In this document: positions 9,554 through 17,060 of the stretch, piece after piece
Layout of the letters: each line of letters opens with the position of its first letter
Numbering within the stretch: position 1 is the first letter of the stretch
Assembly (NCBI GenBank): GCA_013364255.1
Contig: CP054936.1
Coordinates: forward strand, 3,068,853-3,132,852
Reading direction: 5' to 3'
DNA from: Streptomyces seoulensis
GTDB taxonomy: Bacteria; Actinomycetota; Actinomycetes; Streptomycetales; Streptomycetaceae
Length of the DNA stretch: 64,000 bases
Translations under genes and position numbers: made by a program
The notes under the pieces: generated by a model
What the model saw: the letters and a program-made list of their open reading frames with translations, nothing else
The model's database searches: none
What the model was told of the DNA's origin: nothing

Positions 9554-9697
9554 AGGGTCGGGCGGCACGCGGACCCGGTACGACACGCGGACGCGGTACG
9601 GCGGGCGTGGGCGGGGCGGGCGCGCGTACGGGTGATTGGCGGCGACTCGCGCGGGCGCGTCCCGTCCGGGCGGCGGCGACCGCTCACCCTGTGGCGC

Positions 9698-9931
9698 ATG
9701 GCGAGATGTGAAGTATGCGGAAATGACTACGGTATGACCTTCGAGGTCCATGCCCAGGGAGCGGTGCACGTCTTCGACTGCTTCGCCTGCGCGATCCACC
9801 GCATGGCACCGCTGTGCGAGCACTGCCGTGTCCAGATCATCGGACAGGGCGTCGAGGTCGAGGGCCACTGGTACTGCGGCGGCCACTGCGCCCGCGCCGA
9901 GGGGAGGGTCGGAATCGTCGACCGGGTCTGA
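9698..9931 (+). CDS. Conserved small Cys-rich (zinc-ribbon/metallothionein-like) protein
   Basis: 77 residues with cysteine pairs CEVC (4-7), CFAC, CEHC, plus CGGHC near the C-terminus and several His: enough ligands for two zinc sites. Starts at ATG 9698, MARCEVCGNDY. Proteins of this size and pattern are conserved across Streptomyces and often annotated as hypothetical or prokaryotic-metallothionein-like. It is immediately upstream of the SURF1 gene (49 bp). Function unknown. Confidence 0.8.
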   Translation: MARCEVCGNDYGMTFEVHAQGAVHVFDCFACAIHRMAPLCEHCRVQIIGQGVEVEGHWYCGGHCARAEGRVGIVDRV

Positions 9932-9980
9932 GGACACCCCTGCCGAAAACACCCCACGGCGGGCGCGGTACCGTCGTGGG

Positions 9981-10811
9981 GTGTACCGCTTCCTGTTGAC
10001 CCGCCAGTGGGTGATCCTGACCCTCGTGGCTCTGCTGCTCATCCCGACGATGATCTGGCTGGGTTTCTGGCAGCTGCACCGCCACGACCACCGGCAGAAG
10101 CTGAACGACGTGATCACCGCCTCGCTGGCGGCGAAGCCCGCGCCGGTCGAGTCGCTCACCACGGTCGGCGGTGCGGTCGCGCACGACGACATCTACCGCC
10201 GGGTGACCGCCAAGGGGCACTTCGACACCGCCCACGAGCTGGTCGTGCGCCGCCGCACCAACAGCGACGACCAGGTCGGCTACCACGTCCTGACGCCGTT
10301 CACGCTGACGGACGGCCGGACCCTCCTCGTCAACCGGGGCTGGATCGCCTCACCCGCCTCGCAGACCGCGTTCCCGAGGATCCCGGCCCCCGCCCGGGGC
10401 GAGATCACGGTGACCGGCCGGCTGATGCGGGACGAGACGACGGCCGCCAGCGGCATCAAGAACGTCTCGGGGCTCCCGGACCGCCAGATCATGCTGATCA
10501 ACAGCGGGCAGGTCGGCGCGCTCCTGCGGGACTCCGGCGACACCTCCGCCACGGCCGTCCTCGGCGGCTACGTCGAACTCGTCGCCCCCGCCCCCGAGGG
10601 CGGCAGCCCCCGGCTGCTGCCCTCCCCCAAGGAGGACACCAGCTGGATCGGCGTCGGCGACATCAACCTGCCGTACGCCATCCAGTGGTGGCTGTTCGCC
10701 GCCTGCGTCCCGGTCGGCTGGCTGGTGCTGGCCCGGCGCGAGCTGCGCGACCAGCGGCAGGGCGCGACGGCCAAGCCGGTGGCCGCGGAGAGCGAGACCG
10801 CGGCCGTATAG
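9981..10811 (+). CDS. SURF1 family cytochrome oxidase assembly protein
   Basis: 276 residues. One transmembrane helix near the N-terminus (about 10-30, ending FWQLHRHDHR), a large extracytoplasmic domain with the SURF1 signature VNRGW (LLVNRGWIASP), and a second TM helix close to the C-terminus (WWLFAACVPVGWLVLA). SURF1 helps insert heme into cytochrome c oxidase. The GTG at 9981 gives the best match to the family start, VYRFLLTRQWV. Confidence 0.92.
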   Translation: MYRFLLTRQWVILTLVALLLIPTMIWLGFWQLHRHDHRQKLNDVITASLAAKPAPVESLTTVGGAVAHDDIYRRVTAKGHFDTAHELVVRRRTNSDDQVGYHVLTPFTLTDGRTLLVNRGWIASPASQTAFPRIPAPARGEITVTGRLMRDETTAASGIKNVSGLPDRQIMLINSGQVGALLRDSGDTSATAVLGGYVELVAPAPEGGSPRLLPSPKEDTSWIGVGDINLPYAIQWWLFAACVPVGWLVLARRELRDQRQGATAKPVAAESETAAV

Positions 10812-10935
10812 GGCCTGTCCGAGCGCGGTCCCCGTACGCCGGGACGCCCGGCCGGCGTACCCGACCTGCCGGAACCCGCGTGGCACAGCCGGGTGAGCCG
10901 GAATGCCGCGCCGTCCGCCGGGAAGCCGGTCATCC

Positions 10936-12735
10936 ATGTGGCCCCGGATCGAGGACTACGCCCTCATAGGCGACCAACAGACCGCCGCGCTGGTCGGCAG
11001 GGACGGCTCCGTGGACTGGCTCTGCCTGCCCCGGTTCGACTCGGCGGCCTGCTTCGCCCGACTGCTCGGCGACGAGGACAACGGACACTGGCGCATCGCC
11101 CCCAAGGACGCCGACGGCCCGTGCACCCGCCGCGCCTACCGCCACGACACCCTCGTGCTGGACACCGAGTGGGACACGCCCGAGGGCTCCGTCCGCGTCA
11201 CCGATCTGATGCCGCAGCGCGACCGGGCGCCCGACCTGGTGCGGATCGTCGAGGGGCTGAGCGGGCGGGTCACGCTGCGCAGCACGTTACGGCTGCGCTT
11301 CGACCACGGCGCGGTCGTCCCGTGGATGCGCCGGTCCGACGGCCACCGGGTGGCCGTCGCCGGGCCGGACTCGGCGTGGCTGCGCAGCGAGCCGCCGGTG
11401 CGCACCTGGGGCGAGGACTTCGGCACGCACGCGGAGTTCGAGGTCGCCGAGGGCGAGTCGGTGGCGTTCGTGCTGACCTGGCACCCCTCGCACGAGCCGC
11501 GGCCGCCGCTGATCGACCCGTACGAGGCGCTGGAGCACAGCGTCACGGACTGGCGGGCGTGGGCGGCGCGCTGCCGCTACTCCGGTCCGCACCGGGACCT
11601 GGTCGTCCGCTCCCTGATCACCCTGAAGGCGCTCACCTACGCCCCCACCGGCGGCATCGTCGCGGCCCCGACCACCTCGCTGCCCGAGGAGCTGGGCGGC
11701 GTCCGCAACTGGGACTACCGCTACTGCTGGCTGCGCGACTCCACGCTCACCCTCGGCGCGCTGCTGGCGGCGGGCTACCAGGAGGAGGCCGAGGCGTGGC
11801 GCGACTGGCTGGTGCGCGCGGTCGCGGGCAACCCGGCGGATCTTCAGATCATGTACGGGCTGGCGGGCGAGCGCCGGCTGCCCGAGTACGAGCTGCCGTG
11901 GCTGCCCGGCTTCGCCGGCTCCGCACCCGTGCGCATCGGCAACGACGCCGTGCTCCAGCGCCAGCTGGACGTGTACGGCGAGGTCATGGACACGCTGGCG
12001 CTGGCGCGCCGCTCGGGTCTCTCGCCCAAGCCGCACATCTGGTCGATGCAGCGCGCGCTGCTGGAGTTCCTGCGCGAGGCGTGGCGGGAGCCGGACGAGG
12101 GGCTGTGGGAGGTGCGCGGCGGGCGGCGGCACTTCGTGCACTCCAAGGTGATGGTGTGGGTGGCCGCCGACCGGGCGGTGCGCACCCTGGAGGAGGAGCC
12201 GGAGCTGTCCGGGGACCTCGCCGGCTGGCGTGAGCTGCGGGACGAGGTGCACCGGGAGGTGTGCGAGAAGGGCTACGACCCGCAGCGCAACACCTTCACC
12301 CAGTCCTACGGCTCGCGGGAGCTGGACGCCGCGCTGCTGCTCATCCCGCGCGTGGGCTTCCTGCCGCCGGACGACCCCCGGGTGGTCGGCACCATCGACG
12401 CGGTCCGCGCGGAACTCGGCGAAGGCGGTCTGGTGTGCCGCTACAGCACCGACACGGCGGCCGTGGACGGGCTGCCCGGCGGGGAGGGCACGTTCCTGGT
12501 GTGCTCGTTCTGGCTGGCCGACGCGCTGCACATGACGGGCCGCACCAAGGAGGCCGAGGAGCTGTTCGAGCATCTGGTGGGGCTGGCCAACGACGTGGGG
12601 CTGCTGGCGGAGGAGTACCTCGTGGACGACGGGACGGGCGCCGGACGGCAGCTGGGCAACTTCCCGCAGGCGTTCAGCCACATCGGCCTGGTGAACACCG
12701 CTCTCGCCCTGTACGGGGACGAGGGGGCAGGATAG
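10936..12735 (+). CDS. Glycoside hydrolase family 15 (glucoamylase/trehalase-like) with a TTA codon
   Basis: 599 residues. Opens with RIEDYALIGDQQTAALVGRDGSVDWLCLPRFDS, the N-terminal domain of actinobacterial GH15 enzymes, followed by the (alpha/alpha)6 barrel with NWDYRYCWLRDSTLTLGALL, the typical catalytic-barrel opening. Related actinobacterial proteins hydrolyse trehalose or alpha-glucans. ATG 10936 aligns with family starts; an in-frame ATG at 10903 would add 11 residues. Leu118 is encoded by TTA (11287-11289), so translation in Streptomyces should depend on the bldA tRNA. The SDR gene follows after 5 bp, suggesting cotranscription. Confidence 0.85.
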   Translation: MWPRIEDYALIGDQQTAALVGRDGSVDWLCLPRFDSAACFARLLGDEDNGHWRIAPKDADGPCTRRAYRHDTLVLDTEWDTPEGSVRVTDLMPQRDRAPDLVRIVEGLSGRVTLRSTLRLRFDHGAVVPWMRRSDGHRVAVAGPDSAWLRSEPPVRTWGEDFGTHAEFEVAEGESVAFVLTWHPSHEPRPPLIDPYEALEHSVTDWRAWAARCRYSGPHRDLVVRSLITLKALTYAPTGGIVAAPTTSLPEELGGVRNWDYRYCWLRDSTLTLGALLAAGYQEEAEAWRDWLVRAVAGNPADLQIMYGLAGERRLPEYELPWLPGFAGSAPVRIGNDAVLQRQLDVYGEVMDTLALARRSGLSPKPHIWSMQRALLEFLREAWREPDEGLWEVRGGRRHFVHSKVMVWVAADRAVRTLEEEPELSGDLAGWRELRDEVHREVCEKGYDPQRNTFTQSYGSRELDAALLLIPRVGFLPPDDPRVVGTIDAVRAELGEGGLVCRYSTDTAAVDGLPGGEGTFLVCSFWLADALHMTGRTKEAEELFEHLVGLANDVGLLAEEYLVDDGTGAGRQLGNFPQAFSHIGLVNTALALYGDEGAG

Positions 12736-12740
12736 ACGCC

Positions 12741-13496
12741 ATGGATCTTGGACTGAAGGACCGGGTGTACGTCGTCACCGGGGCGACGCGCGGGCTGGGC
12801 AACGCCGCCGCGCGCGAGCTGGTCGCCGACGGGGCGAAGGTGGTCGTCACCGGGCGGGACGAGCGGCGGGTCGCCGACGCGGCGGCCGAACTGGGCCCGA
12901 ACGCCGTCGGGGTGGCCGTGGACAACGCGGACGCCGGGGCGGCCGAGCGGCTGATCGCGACGGCGCGGGAGAGCTTCGGCGGCTTTCACGGGGTGCTCGT
13001 CAGCGTCGGCGGGCCGCCGCCCGGGTTCGTCGCGGACACCACCGACGAGCAGTGGCGGTCGGCGTTCGAGACGGTGTTCCTGGGCGCGGTGCGGCTGGCC
13101 CGCGCGGCGGCGGCGGAGCTGGAGGCGGGCGGCGTCATCGCCTTCGTGCTGTCCGGTTCGGTGTACGAGCCGATTCCCGGGCTGACCGTCTCCAACGGGC
13201 TGCGGCCCGGCCTGGCCGGGTTCGCCAAGTCGCTGGCGGACGAGCTGGGGCCGCGGGGCATCCGGGTCGTCGGGGTGCTGCCGGGCCGGATCGACACCGA
13301 CCGGGTGCGGGAGCTGGACGCGCTGTCCGCGGACCCGGAGGCGACCCGGGCGGCGAACGAGTCGCGCATCCCGCTGCGCCGGTACGGCGCCCCGCGGGAG
13401 TTCGGCCGCGCCGCCGCGTTCCTGCTCTCGCCCGCGGCGTCGTTCGTCACCGGCGTGATGCTGCCGGTGGACGGCGGCGCCCGGCACGGCTTCTGA
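12741..13496 (+). CDS. Atypical short-chain dehydrogenase/reductase
   Basis: 251 residues with a canonical SDR cofactor fold, TGATRGLG at about 13-20. The catalytic block differs: aligned on GLAGFAKSLADELGPRGIRV, the YxxxK residues are replaced by Ser and Arg (SNGLR). A subset of bacterial SDRs share this SN-L-R pattern, so the fold is kept but the chemistry is uncertain. C-terminal VTGVMLPVDGGARHGF is typical. Starts at ATG 12741, directly after the GH15 gene. Confidence 0.82.
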   Translation: MDLGLKDRVYVVTGATRGLGNAAARELVADGAKVVVTGRDERRVADAAAELGPNAVGVAVDNADAGAAERLIATARESFGGFHGVLVSVGGPPPGFVADTTDEQWRSAFETVFLGAVRLARAAAAELEAGGVIAFVLSGSVYEPIPGLTVSNGLRPGLAGFAKSLADELGPRGIRVVGVLPGRIDTDRVRELDALSADPEATRAANESRIPLRRYGAPREFGRAAAFLLSPAASFVTGVMLPVDGGARHGF

Positions 13497-13504
13497 TCCG
13501 CGCC

Positions 13505-13542
13505 GGCCGGCCGCCCGGGGCGTGCGCCTTCGGCGGCCGGCC
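13505..13542. terminator. Bidirectional terminator between convergent genes
   Basis: 11-bp stem GGCCGGCCGCC (13505-13515) / GGCGGCCGGCC (13532-13542) in the 70-bp gap where the SDR and enoyl-CoA hydratase genes converge. Confidence 0.6.
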
Positions 13543-13566
13543 CGGCCTCGCGGGCGAGCGGACCGG

Positions 13567-14379
13567 CTACTCGCCCAGGCTCGCCAGGTCGCGCAGGCGG
13601 CGGCCCTGGGCCTGCCGCTCGGCGGCGCGCTGCTCCTCGTAGGAGCGGCCGTGGACGCCCTGGAGCAGTGTCTTGGTCTCGATCACCGCGTCGCGGGGCG
13701 CTGCGAGGACCGCCGAGGCGAGGTCGGCCGCTGCGGCGTCGAGCTGGTCGCGGGGCACGGCGATGTTGGCCAGCCCGCAGCCCACCGCCTCCTGGGCGGC
13801 GACGAACCGGCCGGTCACGCAGATCTCCAGCGCCCGGGCATAGCCGACCAGGCCCACCAGCGGATGCGTGCCGGTGAGGTCGGGCACCAGTCCGAGGCTG
13901 GTCTCGCGCATCGCGAACTGCACGTCGTGCGCGACGACGCGCAGGTCACAGGCGAGGGCCAGCTGGAAGCCCGCTCCGATGGCGTGCCCCTGGACCGCGG
14001 CGACGGTCACCAGGTCGCCGCGCCGCCACCAGGTGAACGCCTCCTGGTACTCGGCGATGGTCGCGTCCAGTTCCTTGTCGCCGCCGCGGGCGAGGTCGAG
14101 GAAGGACGGCTCGCCGTCGAAGCCCTCCGGCGTGAACGCCTGCCGGTCGAGCCCGGCGGAGAACGACTTGCCCTCCGCGCGCAGCAGCACGACGCGGACG
14201 GTGCCCGGCAGCAGCCGGCCGGCCTCGGCCAGCGCCCGCCACAGGGCGGGGCTCTGCGCGTTGCGCTTGGCCGGGTTGGTCAGCGTCACCGTGGCGAGCG
14301 CGTCGTCGACGGTGAGCCGTACGCCGTCCCGGTCGAGAAGCGGGTCGAGCGGTGCGAGGTCGTGCTCGGGCGAAGCCAT
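13567..14379 (-). CDS. Enoyl-CoA hydratase/isomerase family protein
   Basis: 270-residue crotonase-fold protein. Oxyanion-hole segments KSFSAGLDRQAF and GHAIGAGFQLALACDLRVVA are present, as is the MRETSLGLVPDLTGTHPLVGLVG region, in which the second catalytic Glu of hydratases appears replaced (PDLT), so another crotonase reaction is possible. Start ATG 14379 is set by GGAGG 8 bp upstream; a longer in-frame reading lacks such a site. Single gene. Confidence 0.86.
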   Translation of the reverse strand: MASPEHDLAPLDPLLDRDGVRLTVDDALATVTLTNPAKRNAQSPALWRALAEAGRLLPGTVRVVLLRAEGKSFSAGLDRQAFTPEGFDGEPSFLDLARGGDKELDATIAEYQEAFTWWRRGDLVTVAAVQGHAIGAGFQLALACDLRVVAHDVQFAMRETSLGLVPDLTGTHPLVGLVGYARALEICVTGRFVAAQEAVGCGLANIAVPRDQLDAAAADLASAVLAAPRDAVIETKTLLQGVHGRSYEEQRAAERQAQGRRLRDLASLGE

Positions 14380-14510
14380 GGTGCGCCTCCGATGCGTGCG
14401 GTCAGCCGCGATGCCCTGCGCGGACATCGTAAGTGACTGCACAGTAACCACCCGGCCGACCAACGGACCGACCGGGTGGTCACCATCGAAGCCGAGGGGC
14501 CGCCCGGGAT

Positions 14511-14732
14511 TCAGGCCGAGGCGGCCTTCTTGCCGCGGGTCGCCCCGCCACGCCCACGGAGCGTGACGCCCGACTCGCTGAGCATCCGGTGCACGAAGCC
14601 ATACGAGCGGCCGGTTTCCTCGGCCAACGCCCGAATGCTCGCACCGGCGTCGTACTTTTTCTTCAGGTCTGCCGCGAGCTTGTCGCGCGCGGCGCCGGTC
14701 ACCCGGCTGCCCTTCTTCAGAGTCTCGGCCAC
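14511..14732 (-). CDS. gbn: GATC-binding nucleoid-associated protein Gbn (small HTH protein)
   Basis: 73 residues consisting mainly of one helix-turn-helix (AGASIRALAEETGRSYGFVHRMLSESG, split here as helices about 28-52) with a Lys/Arg-rich start and tail (RGRGGATRGKKAASA). GTG 14732 is chosen because GAGGAGG is 5 bp upstream and gives the 73-residue size I remember for S. coelicolor Gbn (SCO1839), a nucleoid protein that binds GATC-containing sites. The identity rests on recall of that protein, not on a search. Several GATC sites lie upstream. Confidence 0.8.
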   Translation of the reverse strand: MAETLKKGSRVTGAARDKLAADLKKKYDAGASIRALAEETGRSYGFVHRMLSESGVTLRGRGGATRGKKAASA

Positions 14733-14934
14733 CCGTGCCTCCTCATGGGAAGTGCGCTCTGGTCTCCTCATGATCACCCCTCCGGGGCGTCATGGCCACC
14801 CATTCGGCAAGGTCCGTGAGACACGGTTGTGACGACAGGAGCCCGTCCCCACAAGCGGAATCGGACATTCCATCTGTCGGCGTTCGTACCGCCGAACGGG
14901 TTCTTCCGAGAAACGCCAGGTCAGCGACGCAGTA

Positions 14935-14967
14935 CGGCCGAGCCCTTGGTGGATAAGGGCTCGGCCG
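14935..14967. terminator. 13-bp perfect hairpin upstream of gbn
   Basis: CGGCCGAGCCCTT (14935-14947), 7-nt loop, AAGGGCTCGGCCG (14955-14967). It could be a second terminator for the ABC-F transcript or a structured element in a gbn leader. Confidence 0.55.
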
Positions 14968-15059
14968 GGAAATCGGTGTACGACACACTCCGATACGAGG
15001 AGATCTCACACAGATGATGGATCACCGATGGGCCGAATGATCCATGCGCCGTTGATCAG

Positions 15060-15079
15060 GCCCCGGCCCGAGCCGGGGC
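15060..15079 (-). terminator. Terminator of the ABC-F gene
   Basis: GCCCCGGC-CCGA-GCCGGGGC, 8-bp stem with tetraloop, 8 bp past the ABC-F stop. Confidence 0.6.
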
Positions 15080-15086
15080 GGGGCCG

Positions 15087-16685
15087 TCAGGCGAGGGCGA
15101 CGAGATCTGCGTAGTCGGCGCCCCACAGGTCCTCGACGCCGTCGGGCAGCAGGATGATCCGCTCCGGCTGGAGCGCCTCGACCGCGCCCTCGTCGTGGGT
15201 GACGAGGACGACCGCGCCCTTGTAGGTGCGCAGCGCGCCGAGGATCTCCTCGCGGCTGGCCGGGTCGAGGTTGTTGGTGGGCTCGTCCAGCAGCAGCACG
15301 TTGGCGGAGGAGACCACCAGGGTGGCCAGCGCGAGCCGGGTCTTCTCGCCGCCGGAGAGGACCCGGGCGGGCTTGTCCACGTCGTCGCCGGAGAACAGGA
15401 ACGAGCCCAGCACCTTGCGGACCTCGACCAGGTCCATGTCGGGCGCCGCCGAACGCATGTTCTCCAGTACCGTGCGCTCCGGGTCGAGGGTCTCGTGCTC
15501 CTGCGCGTAGTAGCCGAGCTTGAGGCCGTGACCGGGCACGACCTGGCCGGTGTCGGGCTTCTCCACGCCGCCCAGCAGCCGCAGCAGGGTCGTCTTGCCG
15601 GCGCCGTTGAGCCCGAGGATGACGACCCGCGAGCCCTTGTCGATGGCCAGGTCGACGTCGGTGAAGATCTCCAGCGAGCCGTACGACTTCGACAGGCCCT
15701 CCGCCATCAGCGGCGTCCTGCCGCACGGCGAGGGCTCCGGGAAGCGCAGTTTGGCGACCTTGTCGGACTGGCGCACGGCCTCCAGGCCCGCCAGCAGCTT
15801 GTCGGCGCGGCGGGCCATGTTCTGCGCGGCGACGGTCTTGGTGGCCTTGGCGCGCATCTTGTCGGCCTGCGAGTGCAGCGCGGCGGCCTTCTTCTCGGCG
15901 TTGGCGCGCTCGCGCTTGCGGCGCTTCTCGTCGGCCTCGCGCTGCTGCTGGTAGAGCTTCCAGCCCATGTTGTAGACGTCGATCTGGGAGCGGTTGGCGT
16001 CCAGGTAGAACACCTTGTTGACGACCGTCTCGACCAGGTCCACGTCGTGGGAGATGACGATGAAGCCGCCGCGGTAGGTCTTCAGGTAGTCGCGCAGCCA
16101 GATGATCGAGTCGGCGTCGAGGTGGTTGGTCGGCTCGTCCAGCAGCAGGGTGTCCGCGTCGGAGAACAGGATCCGGGCCAGCTCGATACGGCGGCGCTGA
16201 CCGCCGGAGAGCGTGTGCAGGGGCTGGCCGAGCACCCGGTCGGGCAGGTTGAGCGCGGCGGCGATGGTGGCGGCCTCGGCCTCGGCGGCGTACCCGCCCT
16301 TGGTGAGGAACTCGGTCTCCTGGCGCTCGTACTGGCGCAGGGCCTTCTCGCGGGTGGAGCCCTGGCCGTTGGCGATGCGCTGCTCGTTCTCGCGCATCTT
16401 GCGGATCAGGACGTCCAGGCCGCGGGCGGACAGGACGCGGTCGCGGGCGAGCACGTCGAGGTCGCCGGTGCGCGGGTCCTGCGGGAGGTAGCCGACCTCG
16501 CCGGAGCGGGTGATGGTGCCGGCGGCGGGGATGCCCTCGCCGGCCAGGCACTTGGTGAGGGTGGTCTTGCCGGCGCCGTTGCGGCCGACCAGACCGATGC
16601 GGTCGCCCTTGGCGACGCGGAAGGTGGCGTTCTCGATGAGGATGCGGGCACCGGCGCGCAGCTCGATGCCGGAAGCGGAGATCAC
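15087..16685 (-). CDS. ABC-F family ATPase (translation factor or antibiotic-resistance type)
   Basis: 532 residues, two ABC ATPase domains and no membrane segments. Walker A motifs GRNGAGKTT and GLNGAGKTT, signatures LSGGQRRRIELA and LSGGEKTRLALA, and Walker B LLLDEPTNHLD and LLLDEPTNNLD are intact. Between them a charged linker (about 245-320, EADEKRRKRERANAEKKAA) corresponds to the P-site tRNA interaction motif. ABC-F proteins act on ribosomes; whether this is a housekeeping or resistance member is not decidable here. GTG start at 16685, with GGAG upstream. Confidence 0.9.
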   Translation of the reverse strand: MISASGIELRAGARILIENATFRVAKGDRIGLVGRNGAGKTTLTKCLAGEGIPAAGTITRSGEVGYLPQDPRTGDLDVLARDRVLSARGLDVLIRKMRENEQRIANGQGSTREKALRQYERQETEFLTKGGYAAEAEAATIAAALNLPDRVLGQPLHTLSGGQRRRIELARILFSDADTLLLDEPTNHLDADSIIWLRDYLKTYRGGFIVISHDVDLVETVVNKVFYLDANRSQIDVYNMGWKLYQQQREADEKRRKRERANAEKKAAALHSQADKMRAKATKTVAAQNMARRADKLLAGLEAVRQSDKVAKLRFPEPSPCGRTPLMAEGLSKSYGSLEIFTDVDLAIDKGSRVVILGLNGAGKTTLLRLLGGVEKPDTGQVVPGHGLKLGYYAQEHETLDPERTVLENMRSAAPDMDLVEVRKVLGSFLFSGDDVDKPARVLSGGEKTRLALATLVVSSANVLLLDEPTNNLDPASREEILGALRTYKGAVVLVTHDEGAVEALQPERIILLPDGVEDLWGADYADLVALA

Positions 16686-16742
16686 GGACAGACTCCAGGG
16701 CGGGTGGGGGCGGGATGGACGGCTGAGGACGTTCCCGCTGGT

Positions 16743-16766
16743 CTAATGCGCGAGGAGAATGGCCAT
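16743..16766 (-). CDS. Putative leader peptide MAILLAH before the ABC-F gene
   Basis: ATG at 16766, seven codons, TAG at 16743-16745. The ATG lies 7 nt downstream of a TAGACT -10 box, so transcription would start at or next to it and the peptide would be read from a leaderless mRNA. Short leader peptides that sense ribosome-stalling drugs precede many ABC-F resistance genes. I see no obvious terminator/antiterminator pair between it and the gene, so the regulatory role is an inference. Confidence 0.35.
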   Translation of the reverse strand: MAILLAH

Positions 16767-16773
16767 GCGGAAC

Positions 16774-16779
16774 AGTCTA
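16774..16779 (-). promoter_or_regulatory. -10 box TAGACT for the ABC-F transcript
   Basis: Minus strand TAGACT matches the Streptomyces vegetative -10 consensus TAGRNT. No good TTGACN -35 is visible 16-18 bp upstream. Confidence 0.45.
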
Positions 16780-17060
16780 ACGGGGGGCCGCAAGCGGTTT
16801 TTCCCGGTGTTTGCGCGGGTGTGGGGCGAAGACGCCCGGAGCCGGGCGTTCCGCGTCGCCGCCGGGCGCCGTCGGTGACCGGGGCCACACCGGGCGGCGG
16901 GCCGGAAGCTCCTCGGCCCGGACCGGGGCACGAGACCGGGTCGCGAGGGAGTGATCGGCACGGCGGACGCGGGCGCGGGCGGGCGCCCCGGCCGCTGTCC
17001 GGCGCCGCTGGGCACGCGCGCCGGGACGCCGCCCTCCGCCGCGGCCGGCGGCGCTCCGGG

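Larger units (their letters stand above)
14778..15086. other. Region upstream of gbn with five GATC sites
   Basis: 309 bp between the gbn 5' end and the ABC-F stop. GATC occurs at 15002, 15020, 15039 and 15054, with a fifth at 14772 just before it. Two hairpins are also present (listed separately). GC content is lower than in flanking genes. No convincing gene. Confidence 0.5.
16686..17060 (-). promoter_or_regulatory. Leader region of the ABC-F gene
   Basis: 375 bp without a full gene. On the minus strand it holds a classical Streptomyces -10 box (16774-16779) and a 7-codon ORF (16743-16766), 57 bp before the ABC-F start. The remaining stretch to 17060 is GC-rich, and I see nothing else in it. 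Confidence 0.5.

Noticed and set aside
14935..14967. tRNA-like or small RNA gene at the strong hairpin
   Set aside because: Single stem only, no cloverleaf or promoter; a terminator or leader element is simpler.
14829..15017. 62-codon + strand ORF between gbn and the ABC-F gene
   Set aside because: No ribosome site, contains the 13-bp hairpin, and codon usage is not Streptomyces-like.
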